The notes beneath the pieces were generated by a model, which worked only from the letters and a program-made list of their open reading frames with translations, searched no databases and was not told the DNA's origin. A stretch of 64,000 nt of DNA, from assembly GCA_949878425.1 (NCBI GenBank), contig CATLAL010000002.1, forward strand, positions 97,186-161,185, in the 5' to 3' direction. Positions 53,248 to 61,238 of the stretch are shown piece after piece. This DNA is from an uncultured Oscillospiraceae bacterium (GTDB taxonomy: Bacteria > Bacillota > Clostridia > Oscillospirales > Oscillospiraceae). A program made the position numbers and the translations under genes. Each line of letters starts with the position of its first letter. Position 1 is the first letter of the stretch.

Positions 53248-53435
53248 TGCCTCTCCTCCTCGGTTAAGATTTTCTTGATGGCCTTTTCGGCCTTGCTTCT
53301 CGGCAGCATCAGCTCGTGGCCGCAGCGGCCGCAGCGCAGCTTGATGTCCATGCCCACCCGCAGTACGGTCCAGATTCTGCCGCCGCAGGGGTGCTGCTTT
53401 TTCAGCTCCACCTGCTGGTTCAGCTTCAGTTCCAA
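53244..53435 (-). CDS. DUF951 family protein
   Basis: 63 residues, matching the DUF951 family length. The N-terminus MELKLNQQVELKKQHPCGG and the C-terminal CGRCGHELMLPRSKAEKAIK carry a conserved C17 plus C35-x2-C38 zinc-like set. The family is widespread in Firmicutes, often near ychF or mscS, and its role is not known; a small RNA- or nucleotide-binding protein is sometimes suggested. Ribosome site AGGTGATTTTCC upstream. It is divergent from the S1-domain gene and translationally coupled to a tiny membrane protein. Confidence 0.88.
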   Translation of the reverse strand: MELKLNQQVELKKQHPCGGRIWTVLRVGMDIKLRCGRCGHELMLPRSKAEKAIKKILTEEERQ

Positions 53436-53506
53436 AGGAAAATCACCTCAAATCCTCAACAGTCAAGCTCTACGCGGCATACACTGTCCTATCCCAAAAA
53501 GACAGG

Positions 53507-54400
53507 ATGGTGTATCGCTTGCGCAGGAGTATCTATCTACCGGAGGGCGCGGGCCCTCTGTTTCCGGAGAACCAGCCCATCGGCGCCCTCCAGGAGGCCA
53601 TGGACAGCCAGACGGTCCTGGAGGGCATAGCCGTCCGCTGCGGCCCCCAGCGGGATTTGACGGTCCGCTTCGGCGGTTACGAGGGGATCATCCCCCGAAT
53701 CGACGCCATCCATCCCGCCATCAGCGGCGCGGACCGGGACATCGCGGTGCTCTCCCGGGTGGGGCGGAGCGTGTGCTTCACCGTCACGGGCCTCACGGTG
53801 TCCGGCGGCGGCAGGCCCCGGCTGACCCTCTCCCGCCGGGCCGCCCAGGAGCAGGCCATGGCCTGGCTGCTGGAGCGCTGCCCCGCCGGGTCCGTCGTGC
53901 CCGCCCGGGTGACCCACCTGGAAAAATTCGGCGCGTTCGTGGACCTGGGCTGCGGCGTGACCTCCCTCATCCCCCTGGAGAACATCTCCGTGTCCCGCAT
54001 CCCCCACCCGGCGGCCCGCTTCCGGGTGGGCCAGGACATCCTGGCGGCGGTGTCGGACGTGGACCCGGCGGCCTGCCGGTTCTACCTGACCCACAAGGAG
54101 CTGCTGGGCTCCTGGCTGGAAAACGCCGCCTGCTTCGCCCCCGGCGAGACGGTGACCGGGATCGTCCGGGGCATCCGGGACTACGGGGTGTTTATCGAGC
54201 TGGCGCCCAACCTGGCGGGGCTGGCGGACTGGCGGGAGGACCTGACCCCCGGGGACCAGGTGTCCGTGTACATCAAATCCATCCGCCCGGACGTGCGCAA
54301 GATCAAGCTCCAGGTAATCGAGCGCCTGGGGCCCGCCGGGGAGCCGGGGGAGCTGCGCTACTTTATTACCGACGGTACGGTGGAAAACTGGAGCTATTGA
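53507..54400 (+). CDS. S1 RNA-binding domain protein
   Basis: 297 residues. Two S1 (OB-fold) units are clear: PARVTHLEKFGAFVDLGCGV (about 140-160) and VTGIVRGIRDYGVFIELAPN (about 216-235). A degenerate one lies near residues 40-115. Members of this clostridial family are annotated as 30S S1-like RNA-binding proteins. It is much shorter than RpsA. The start is uncertain: ATG 53507 has only a weak AGACAGG site, and GTG 53510 or TTG 53519 are possible. Regulation unknown; an R1 repeat lies directly after the stop. Confidence 0.85.
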   Translation: MVYRLRRSIYLPEGAGPLFPENQPIGALQEAMDSQTVLEGIAVRCGPQRDLTVRFGGYEGIIPRIDAIHPAISGADRDIAVLSRVGRSVCFTVTGLTVSGGGRPRLTLSRRAAQEQAMAWLLERCPAGSVVPARVTHLEKFGAFVDLGCGVTSLIPLENISVSRIPHPAARFRVGQDILAAVSDVDPAACRFYLTHKELLGSWLENAACFAPGETVTGIVRGIRDYGVFIELAPNLAGLADWREDLTPGDQVSVYIKSIRPDVRKIKLQVIERLGPAGEPGELRYFITDGTVENWSY

Positions 54401-54410
54401 CGGCGGGGCA

Positions 54411-54555
54411 TACATGGCATACATACTTTTTCTTTGTGAACAAACCGCTCGCCGCCCAAAGGGCGGCTTGGGCTGCTAGTGCCCGCTTCGCGGTCACTGC
54501 ACGGGAAAAGCATCAAAAAGAAGAGGCTTTTTGCCGCAAAGCTTCCCTTTGCTTA
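54411..54555 (+). repeat. R1 double-hairpin repeat, copy B (interrupted by about 60 bases)
   Basis: GCATACATACTTTTTCTTTG, TGAACAAA, then a 65-base insertion with CGCCCAAAGGGCGG and the remainder CATCAAAAAGAAGAGGC-TTTTTGCCGCAAAG. The lead GGCATACAT is duplicated. Confidence 0.65.
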
Positions 54556-54558
54556 GGG

Positions 54559-54652
54559 CTTATAGCAATCTTCTAAATAGCTGCCATTCCCTTGTAGGGG
54601 CGAGCATTGCTCGCCCCTACGCGATGTTACGAATTCTGATGATTGCTATAGA
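54559..54652. repeat. R5 palindromic repeat, copy b
   Basis: TATAGCAATC (54561-54570) and GATTGCTATA (54641-54650) are perfect terminal inverts. The core GTAGGGGCGAGCA / TGCTCGCCCCTAC (54594-54620) is a perfect palindrome around one base. Confidence 0.75.
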
Positions 54653-54659
54653 ACCGGAC

Positions 54660-55928
54660 CTACGTCTCTTCTCCCTTGATCCGCTCCCAGTAGGCCCTGG
54701 CCGCCTGCTCGGTCTTGTTATCGCCGTACTGATAGTAGCGGACCCCCGCCAGCTCGTCGGGCAGGTACTGCTGCTTCACCCAGTGGCCGGGGAAGTCGTG
54801 GGGGTAGAGGTAGCCCTGCTCCCGCTCCTGACCGGCGGTGTCCGCGTGGACGTTTTGCAGCTCCCTTGGCACGGACCCGGTCCGTCCCCTTTTCACGTCC
54901 GCCCAGGCCGCGCCGATGGCGCTGACCACACTGTTGGACTTGGGCGCGGTGGCCAGCAGGACCGCCGCCTGTCCGAGGGGCAGCTGCGCCTCCGGGAGGC
55001 CCAGCTGCATGGCCGTGTCCACGCAGGCCTTTACAATGGGGACCGCCTGGGGGTAGGCCAGGCCCACGTCCTCGCTGGCGGAGCACAGCAGCCGCCGGCA
55101 GGGGGTGATGAGGTCCCCCGCCTCCAGAAACCGGGCCAGGTAGTGGAGCGCCCCGTCCGGGTCGCTGCCCCGCAGGGACTTCATCAGCGCGCTGGCCAGA
55201 TCGTACATGGCGTCGCCCCCCCGGTCGTAGCGCATGGCGCTGCGCTGGCTGACCTGCTGGGCGTCCGCCAGGGTCAAGAGCAGCTCCCCCTCCCGGGCGG
55301 GGGCCGCCTCGTAGAGAAGCTCCACCGCGTTCATGGCCTTGCGCACGTCCCCGCCGCAGGCGTGGGCGATGTAACCGGGCACCCCCTCCTCCCAGCGCAG
55401 GGGCAGCTGGCTCTCCTCCCGCACCAGGGCCAGGGCCCGCTCCACCGCCGGCTCCACCTCCGCGGCGGTGACGGGCTTGAACTCAAAGACCGTGCTGCGG
55501 CTGAGCAGGGCGGCGTAGACGTAGAAGTAGGGGTTCTCCGTGGTGGAGGCGATGAGGGTGATGGACCCGTTCTCCATGAATTCCAGCAGGGACTGCTGCT
55601 GCTTCTTGTTGAAGTACTGGATCTCGTCCAGGTACAGCAGCACGCCCCCCGGCGCCATCAGCGTCCCCACGTCGCCGATGATGTCCTTGATGTCCTGGAG
55701 CGACGCCGTGGTGGCGTTGAGCCGGTACAGGGTCCGGTGGGTTCGCTTGGCGATGATGTTGGCGATGGTGGTCTTGCCGGTGCCGGAGGGACCGTAAAAC
55801 ACCATGTTGGCGTCCGTCCCCTTCTCGATAAACCGGCGCAGCAGCGCGTTCGGACCCAGAAGATGCCTCTGCCCCACCACCTCCTCCAGCTCCTGCGGCC
55901 GGATGCGGTCCGCTAAGGGACGGTCCAT
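54660..55928 (-). CDS. rarA: Replication-associated recombination protein RarA (MgsA/AAA ATPase)
   Basis: 422 residues. The N-terminus MDRPLADRIRPQELEEVVGQ with HLLGP, Walker A YGPSGTGKTTIANIIA (about 45-60), Walker B LLYLDEIQYFNKKQQ (about 98-112) and the sensor IASTTENPYFYVYAALLSR identify RarA, which acts at stalled forks with SSB. C-terminal tetramerisation region intact (YPHDFPGHWVKQQYLPDEL). The ribosome site is GAGGAGTGAG. Flanked on both sides by R1/R5 repeats. Confidence 0.95.
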   Translation of the reverse strand: MDRPLADRIRPQELEEVVGQRHLLGPNALLRRFIEKGTDANMVFYGPSGTGKTTIANIIAKRTHRTLYRLNATTASLQDIKDIIGDVGTLMAPGGVLLYLDEIQYFNKKQQQSLLEFMENGSITLIASTTENPYFYVYAALLSRSTVFEFKPVTAAEVEPAVERALALVREESQLPLRWEEGVPGYIAHACGGDVRKAMNAVELLYEAAPAREGELLLTLADAQQVSQRSAMRYDRGGDAMYDLASALMKSLRGSDPDGALHYLARFLEAGDLITPCRRLLCSASEDVGLAYPQAVPIVKACVDTAMQLGLPEAQLPLGQAAVLLATAPKSNSVVSAIGAAWADVKRGRTGSVPRELQNVHADTAGQEREQGYLYPHDFPGHWVKQQYLPDELAGVRYYQYGDNKTEQAARAYWERIKGEET

Positions 55929-55950
55929 GGGCGCTCACTCCTCTCTTTTA

Positions 55951-56040
55951 GGGCATACATTTAGGGCATACATTCTTTTCTTTGTGAACAAAGAAAAGAA
56001 TCAAAAGAAAAACTTTTGGGGCAAAACGTTGTTTTGCCCT
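55951..56040 (+). repeat. R1 double-hairpin repeat, copy C
   Basis: A duplicated lead GGGCATACATTTAGGGCATA, then CTTTTCTTTG-TGAA-CAAAGAAAAG, AATCAAAAGAAAAACTTTT and GGGCAAAACGTTGTTTTGCCC. Confidence 0.8.
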
Positions 56041-56049
56041 TCCCTTTGC

Positions 56050-56562
56050 TCACAGGAGCTCCAGCTCATACCTGTAGTCGGTGAACACCCGCTCGCTGCC
56101 CCGCTTCTTCTCGATCAGGGTTTCCGCCACCTGGAAACCAAATTTCTTGACCACCGCGTTGGAGCCGGGGTTCTCATCACTGATGACAACGGTGATTTTT
56201 TTTGCGCCCTGGTTTTTGGCGTGGCCAATCATGCCGGCTACCATCTCTGTGGCATAGCCCTGCCGCCAGCGGCTCTTATGGACGCAGTAGGCGATGTCGT
56301 ACACATCTCCCGCAGGGATGAAGCTGCATGTGCCGATGCGCTCCCCAGTGGCTTTGTCCTCGGCGATTAGGTAGCAGCACGTCGGATCCTCCCCCAGCCG
56401 TTCAATCTCCCGGTGGTATTCCTCGCTGACGGTCTCCATGGCCTCGTCCAGCAGGTACTCCCCCATCTCCGGGTCGTTCCAGATGCTGAGGGCGAAGTCG
56501 GCGTCCGCCGGGGTGAACCCCCGCAGGCAGAGGCGGTCCGTCTCAATTGGTTCGATTTTCAT
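56050..56562 (-). CDS. GNAT-family N-acetyltransferase (RimJ/RimL type)
   Basis: 170 residues from ATG 56562 behind AAAAGGAGAACG; an upstream in-frame ATG lacks a ribosome site. The acetyl-CoA-binding motif A appears as HKSRWRQGYATEMVAGMIGH (about 93-112), after the strand VYDIAYCV. The N-terminal IETDRLCLRGFTPADADF is that of GNATs acting on proteins or small amines (RimJ/RimL-like). The substrate is unknown. It is 23 bases after the LURP-one-like gene on the same strand, so probably co-transcribed. Confidence 0.88.
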   Translation of the reverse strand: MKIEPIETDRLCLRGFTPADADFALSIWNDPEMGEYLLDEAMETVSEEYHREIERLGEDPTCCYLIAEDKATGERIGTCSFIPAGDVYDIAYCVHKSRWRQGYATEMVAGMIGHAKNQGAKKITVVISDENPGSNAVVKKFGFQVAETLIEKKRGSERVFTDYRYELELL

Positions 56563-56585
56563 GGTGCGTTCTCCTTTTCTTATTC

Positions 56586-57053
56586 TTAGCCCCTGCACTT
56601 CTCCGCGTCAATGGCCAGCACCACCATCAGGGTACACAGTGCGTTGGCCGGATCCCGCACGTCGATGGCGTAGGTGTCCGTCCACTGGAAGAGGGCCTTG
56701 CTGATGGCGGCCACAGGGCCCTGGCTGGGGCTGACGATGGAGTAGTCCCACTCGGTCCAGCTCCCCTCGATTTCCCAGTCGCTGCAGTCGAAGGTGAACC
56801 GGGGGGTAAAGAGAGTAAACTCCTTCTGTACGCACCCCAGATATTCCCCGTAGGCGTAGAGCTCAAATTTCGGCAGGAAGGTGAGCACCTTCTCCTGTAC
56901 CGTGCCGATGTGCCGCCCGCTGGCGTCCAGAATGTGGAGGCAGTGGCCCCAGCTGAGCTTGCCCTCCACGGTAAAGATGGTCCTCCCGCTCTCGTCAAAG
57001 ATGTCGTAGCTGTCAAACCAGGAAAAGAAGCGCTGTTTAAAGAGCAGTCTCAT
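56586..57053 (-). CDS. LURP-one-related (tubby-like) family protein
   Basis: 155 residues from ATG 57053 behind CGGAAGGAGGAAT. The sequence is a run of short beta strands: DIFDESGRTIFTVEGKLSWG, DASGRHIGTVQEKVLTFLPK, FTFDCSDWEIEGSWTEWDYS, and the conserved IDVRDPANALCTLMVVLAID end. This is the tubby/LURP-one fold found in many Firmicutes and in plant defence proteins; the bacterial role is unknown. Probably soluble, with one hydrophobic core helix at the C-terminus. Operon with the downstream GNAT gene. Confidence 0.82.
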   Translation of the reverse strand: MRLLFKQRFFSWFDSYDIFDESGRTIFTVEGKLSWGHCLHILDASGRHIGTVQEKVLTFLPKFELYAYGEYLGCVQKEFTLFTPRFTFDCSDWEIEGSWTEWDYSIVSPSQGPVAAISKALFQWTDTYAIDVRDPANALCTLMVVLAIDAEKCRG

Positions 57054-57170
57054 GGCAGATTCCTCCTTCCGCCGGTCCCGCCTGGGCGGAGCCGGCACAA
57101 TGCCGCTTGCAGAGAGTATAGCACAGTTTCCGCCGGACTGCAACGCCCGGACCCCTCATCCGGAGAAATA

Positions 57171-57333
57171 AGAAGCCGTACCAATAGCCAAAGTGCGCAG
57201 ATTTGCGCGGCAAAAAAACCGGTGACAAGACAAAAAATCGCGGGAATACTGGTTGTATTTCAAGATTTTTAACGCCGTCAGCGGCTTTTGGGGCCGCAAA
57301 GATGTGTGCTGGGGCTATTGGTACGGCTTTTAA
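57171..57333. repeat. R3-related element, copy b (163 bp, 17-bp perfect terminal inverted repeats)
   Basis: AAGCCGTACCAATAGCC (57173-57189) is repeated inverted at 57313-57329. The inside contains CAAGATTTTTAACGCCGTCA, resembling copies a and c. There is no gene in 57054-57443; the TIR sequence differs from the other R3 copies. Confidence 0.8.
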
Positions 57334-57443
57334 AAATAAAACCAAAAATTCGGTTGAATTGCCGGCGCAATTAGGCTATAATGCAGAAGAAACGATCTGC
57401 CCGCTCCCTCCGGAAGCCGGGCAGCGGAAGGAGGCGCTCTGCC

Positions 57444-57911
57444 GTGAAGCTGGCGATTGGAAACGACCACGCCGCCGTGGAGATGAAAAAAGAGATCAAG
57501 GCCTATCTGGAGGGCAGGGGGATTGAGGTCATCGACGTGGGCACCGACAGCCCTCAGCGGTTCAACTACCCCCTCAGCGGCTACCGGGCGGCAAAGCTGG
57601 TGGCCTCCGGCCGGGCCGACGGCGGCGTGCTCATCTGCGGTACCGGCGTGGGCATCAGCCTGGCCGCCAACAAGGTCCGGGGCATCCGGGCCTGTGTGTG
57701 CAGCGAGCCGTGCACCGCCCGGCTCTCCAAGCAGCACAACAACGCCAACATCATCGCCTTTGGGGCGCGGATCGTGGGCGTTGAACTAGCCAAAATGATC
57801 GTGGACGCCTGGCTGGAGGCCCGGTTCGAGGGGGGCCGCCACCAGGAGCGCATTGACATGATACAAGAGATCGAGGACACCCAGGGCCTCCGGGCGGCGG
57901 ACGAGCTCTGA
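57444..57911 (+). CDS. RpiB/LacA/LacB family sugar-phosphate isomerase
   Basis: 155 residues from GTG 57444 behind GGAAGGAGGCGC; the longer frame begins in AT-rich non-coding sequence. The N-terminus VKLAIGNDHAAVEMKKEIKA, DVGTDS and GVLICGTGVGISLAANKVRG (with the catalytic Cys) and the ARLSKQHNNANIIAFGARIV segment define the ribose-5-phosphate isomerase B family. RpiB interconverts ribose-5-P and ribulose-5-P; LacAB or allose-type isomerases share the fold and cannot be excluded. The next gene begins 31 bases later, a Gfo/Idh/MocA oxidoreductase, so a sugar-catabolic role is plausible. Confidence 0.88.
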   Translation: MKLAIGNDHAAVEMKKEIKAYLEGRGIEVIDVGTDSPQRFNYPLSGYRAAKLVASGRADGGVLICGTGVGISLAANKVRGIRACVCSEPCTARLSKQHNNANIIAFGARIVGVELAKMIVDAWLEARFEGGRHQERIDMIQEIEDTQGLRAADEL

Positions 57912-57942
57912 CAGCACCGGATGTCCGGAGGAGGAGAGGAAG

Positions 57943-58917
57943 ATGAAATTAGCAGTTGCCGGAATTGGAACCATCGCCCGGGAGGTCCTTTCCCTGGCGG
58001 CGGAGTGGGGGTGGGAGATTTCCGCCCTGTGCGCCACCCCCCGCTCCCGGGAGGCCCTGCGAAGCCTGGCGGAGACCTGCCGCGCCGCCGCCTACGAGGA
58101 CTATCCGTCCATGCTGGAGGAGGCGGAGGCGGATGCGGTGTACATCGCGGTGCCCAACCACCTCCACTTTGCCTTCGCCTCCCAGGCCCTCGCCCGGGGC
58201 CGGAACGTGATTCTGGAGAAGCCCATGGCCTCTAATCCCGCCGAGGCCCGCCGTCTGGCGGAGCTGGCCCGGGAGCGGGACCTCTTCCTCTTCGAGGCCG
58301 TCTCCACCCTCTACCTGCCCGGCTATGAGCGGACCCGCCAGTGGCTGCCCCGCATCGGCCCGGTGAAGCTGGCCTCCTGCAATTTCAGCCAGTACAGCCG
58401 CCGGTACGAGGCCTTTCGGGCGGGAACCGTCCTGCCGGTCTTTGACCCGGCCAGGTGCGGCGGCGCGCTGATGGACCTGGGGGTCTATAACTTTCACTAC
58501 CTGATCGGCCTTCTGGGCGCGCCGGAGCGCGCCGCCTACCACGCCAACGTGGAGCGGGGGATCGACACCAGCGGCGTGGCCGTGCTCACCTACGGCGGCT
58601 TCCAGGCCGTCTCCGCGGCGGCCAAGGACTGCGCAGCCCCCAGCGGCTGCCTCATTCAGGGCGAGAGGGGCTTTATTCGGACCGAGGGAGCCGCCAACTG
58701 CGGCGGCAGAGTCTGCCTGCGCCTGCGTGACGGCACGGAGGAGACCTGCTCCCCCCCGCCGGCCAGCCGGCTGGAGCCGGAGTTTCGCTTCTTCGCCCGG
58801 GAGATCGCCTCCGGCAGTCGGGAGGCCTGCCGGGCCCTGCTGGACCACTCCCTCCGCGTCAGCGAGGCGCTGACCCAGGCCCGGCTCTCGGCGGGGGTGC
58901 GCTTCCCGGGGGATTGA
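57943..58917 (+). CDS. Gfo/Idh/MocA-family oxidoreductase
   Basis: 324 residues behind GGAGGAGAGGAAG. The Rossmann start KLAVAGIGTIAREVLSLA (2-19) binds NAD(P); the conserved EKP motif is in VILEKPMASNPAEARRL (about 89-105), followed by the alpha/beta C-terminal domain with FDPARCGGALMDLGVYNFHY, the usual conserved GGGxxxDxG/H region. Family members oxidise or epimerise sugars; the substrate is unknown. It shares an operon with the upstream RpiB-like gene. Confidence 0.9.
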   Translation: MKLAVAGIGTIAREVLSLAAEWGWEISALCATPRSREALRSLAETCRAAAYEDYPSMLEEAEADAVYIAVPNHLHFAFASQALARGRNVILEKPMASNPAEARRLAELARERDLFLFEAVSTLYLPGYERTRQWLPRIGPVKLASCNFSQYSRRYEAFRAGTVLPVFDPARCGGALMDLGVYNFHYLIGLLGAPERAAYHANVERGIDTSGVAVLTYGGFQAVSAAAKDCAAPSGCLIQGERGFIRTEGAANCGGRVCLRLRDGTEETCSPPPASRLEPEFRFFAREIASGSREACRALLDHSLRVSEALTQARLSAGVRFPGD

Positions 58918-58990
58918 CGCAGCCGATTAAGCTGGGGCTTTGCCCCAGACCCCACCGCCCCTTAAAAAGGGCGGCCCTAAACTTTATTAA
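58916..58990. repeat. R2-related repeat, degenerate copy e
   Basis: AAGCTGGGGCTTTGCCCCAG, ACCCCACCGCCC, CTTAAAAAGGGCGG, CCTAAACTTTA. It has the right half of an R2 copy, starting at the oxidoreductase stop. Confidence 0.55.
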
Positions 58991-59079
58991 TGTTCATCTT
59001 TTTACACGCATTCTTTTCCCCTGCGGGACCCGCGGGGCTGAAACGGATAATACATTGTAAAAAGCAAAGGAGTATCACT

Positions 59080-59592
59080 ATGGGCCTGTTTGACTTTCTC
59101 AAGGGCAAGGAGCAGTCCGCGCCTGCCGCCGAGGTGACCTTCCCCGCGACCCTGGGCGCCTCCGCCAAGGGCGCTTTTGTCCCCATGGAGCAGATCCCGG
59201 ACGAGGTGTTCTCCGCCGGCATCCTGGGCGTATGTTGCGGCATTGACCCGGCGGACGGAAAGGTCTACTCCCCGGTAGACGGCAAGGTTACCCAGCTGAC
59301 GGACACCCTCCACGCTGTGGGTCTGGAGGCCGGCGGCATGGAGGTGCTCATCCATGTGGGCGTGGACACGGTGGAGATGAACGGCGACGGCTTCACCAAC
59401 GCGGTAAAGCTCAACCAGAACGTGAGGAAGGGGGACCTGCTGCTGACCATGAGCCTGGAGAAGGTCCGCGCCGCCGGCCACCCCACCACCATCATCATGG
59501 CGGTGACCAATTCCGACGACTTCGCCTCTGTGGAGGTCCTGGGCTCCGGCCAGCTCCAGCCGGGTGACGATCTGATCCGGGTCAGCAAGTAG
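59080..59592 (+). CDS. Stand-alone PTS EIIA, glucose/beta-glucoside type
   Basis: 170 residues from ATG 59080 behind AAAGGAGTATC. It is a single IIA(Glc) domain: phosphorylated H92 in LIHVGVDTVEMNG and its partner H79 (DTLHAVGLEAGG), as in E. coli H90/H75. Upstream PSPVDG-type loops (YSPVDGKVTQL) and the C-terminal GDLLLTMSLEKVRAAGHPTT are the family pattern. It receives phosphate from HPr and passes it to an EIIB. It carries no other PTS domain and lies alone, so it could serve the IIA-less EIIBC at 49572. Confidence 0.93.
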   Translation: MGLFDFLKGKEQSAPAAEVTFPATLGASAKGAFVPMEQIPDEVFSAGILGVCCGIDPADGKVYSPVDGKVTQLTDTLHAVGLEAGGMEVLIHVGVDTVEMNGDGFTNAVKLNQNVRKGDLLLTMSLEKVRAAGHPTTIIMAVTNSDDFASVEVLGSGQLQPGDDLIRVSK

Positions 59593-59618
59593 CCGGAGGC
59601 GGGGCGAATCCGGCGTTT

Positions 59619-59650
59619 GGGGGGGCGGCCGCGGCCGTCCCCCTTTTTTT
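59619..59650 (+). terminator. Terminator after the EIIA gene
   Basis: GGGGGGCGGCC-GC-GGCCGTCCCCC followed by TTTTTTT; a strong stem with one bulge. Confidence 0.85.
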
Positions 59651-59707
59651 ACGCGCCGGAGGGACGCCCGAATGACAGGAATTCTGACAAAATTCCGCAA
59701 GTTCCGA

Positions 59708-59737
59708 TTGCATTGACCGTCCCGTGTGGTATATAAT
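59708..59737 (+). promoter_or_regulatory. Likely promoter of the hemerythrin-receiver gene
   Basis: TTGCAT (59708-59713), 18 bases, TATAAT (59732-59737), 70 bases before the ATG. Confidence 0.6.
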
Positions 59738-59807
59738 GGAACCATAGAAAATTTTCTGTGAAAGCAGGACAAAAAATACGCGGGCACGCCGCGGAGGAGG
59801 AGTTCAT

Positions 59808-61178
59808 ATGGACCCGCATTTTGTTTGGAAGGAAGAGTACAACCTGGGAGTTGACCTGATTGACAAAGAGCACCAGAGGCTCTTTCGTATCATCAACAAG
59901 CTCTTCGCCATGAAGGAGGAGGAGAAGGATAACCAGTGGGTATGCCAGGAGGGGGTTAAGTACTTCAAGGGGCATGCGATGAAGCATTTTGCGGATGAGG
60001 AGCAGTACATGGCCGAGATCCACTACAGCGGCCTGGAGCAGCACCGGCGCATTCACCAGGAGTTTCGGACAAACACCATTCCGGCCCTTGAGGAGGAGCT
60101 GGAGCGGACGGACTACGCCCCGGACGCGGTGGACCACTTCATGGGCGTGTGCGCCGGCTGGCTGATCGGGCACACCCTGACAGAGGACCAGGCCATTATG
60201 GGGGATCACATAGCCCCCTGGAAGAACCTTCTGCCAAGCGAGGAGCTGGCCGCCATAAAGAAGGTGATCGTCCAGCTCCTCTTCAACATGTTCCAGCTGG
60301 AGTCCCAGGTGATCAGCGACGTCTACAGCGGGGAAAAGTTTGGAAAAGGCGTCTACTACCGCCTGGTCTACGGCGGCCGGCAGAGCGGCATGGAGCAGGA
60401 GGTTATCCTGGCCTTTGAGGAAAAGCTGCTGATCAACACCGTCGGAAAGGTCATGGGACTTCAGACCAACAAGCTGGACGCCATGCTGGTGAACGCCGCC
60501 AGGTATACGGCCCGGCAGTTCGTGGGGCGGGTGATGGAGCACTGTCCCTCCGAGGAGCCCTATACCCTCAAGGAGGAGAACCTGCTGTCCTATGAGCAGT
60601 TCCAGAAGGTGTTCGAGCGGGAGAAGCCCCAGGTCAGCCTCCTGCTGAATACGGGCGGCGCGGGGTACTTCGCCTACTGCGTGGTGGCCCCCCACGCCCT
60701 GCACTCCGGCGTGGGGACGCCCATTGAGCACAAGACCGCCATGGCTGAGGTGGAAAGATATCTCATGCGGCGCACGGAGCAGGAGGAGCAGGACCGGCTC
60801 AACCACAGGTATAAGGTGCTGGTGGTGGACGACTCGCCCACCATACGCCAGGGGATGAAGCAGCTGCTGGAGGAGGACTACGAGGTGGCGGTAGCGGAGT
60901 CCGGGGTGGCCGCCATTCGGACCATTACCCTGAACCGGCCGGACCTGGTGCTGCTGGACTATGAGATGCCGGTGGTGGACGGGGGGCAGACCTTGGAGAT
61001 GCTCCGGTCGGAGAAATCCTTTGAGGACATCCCGGTGATCTTCCTGACCGGCAGAAGGGATACGGCGACGATGATTAAGGTGATGCCCCTAAAGCCGGCG
61101 GGTTACCTCCTGAAGCACTCCAAGCCCGCGGAGCTCAAAAAGGAGGTGGACGCCTTCTTTCAGAAGAGAAAGGACTGA
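59808..61178 (+). CDS. Bacteriohemerythrin - CheX-like - response-regulator receiver fusion
   Basis: 456 residues behind GGAGGAGGAGTTC. Residues 1-140 are a complete hemerythrin domain with all seven di-iron ligands: H22, H60, E64, H79, H83, H122 and D127. The middle (about 160-325) resembles CheX/CheC phosphatase-type domains (KLDAMLVNAARYTARQFVGR). Residues 340-456 are a receiver with VLVVDDSPTIRQGM, the phospho-acceptor in LVLLDYEMPVVDG, and FLTGRR plus the KP pair. There is no DNA-binding output. An oxygen or redox-sensing regulator linked to chemotaxis-type phosphorelay is the inference. Confidence 0.87.
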   Translation: MDPHFVWKEEYNLGVDLIDKEHQRLFRIINKLFAMKEEEKDNQWVCQEGVKYFKGHAMKHFADEEQYMAEIHYSGLEQHRRIHQEFRTNTIPALEEELERTDYAPDAVDHFMGVCAGWLIGHTLTEDQAIMGDHIAPWKNLLPSEELAAIKKVIVQLLFNMFQLESQVISDVYSGEKFGKGVYYRLVYGGRQSGMEQEVILAFEEKLLINTVGKVMGLQTNKLDAMLVNAARYTARQFVGRVMEHCPSEEPYTLKEENLLSYEQFQKVFEREKPQVSLLLNTGGAGYFAYCVVAPHALHSGVGTPIEHKTAMAEVERYLMRRTEQEEQDRLNHRYKVLVVDDSPTIRQGMKQLLEEDYEVAVAESGVAAIRTITLNRPDLVLLDYEMPVVDGGQTLEMLRSEKSFEDIPVIFLTGRRDTATMIKVMPLKPAGYLLKHSKPAELKKEVDAFFQKRKD

Positions 61179-61238
61179 GCGCCCTCCAAGTCCCGCCCGC
61201 TCCGCGGCAGCCAAATGAGAGAGAGAAAAGGTGGCACA

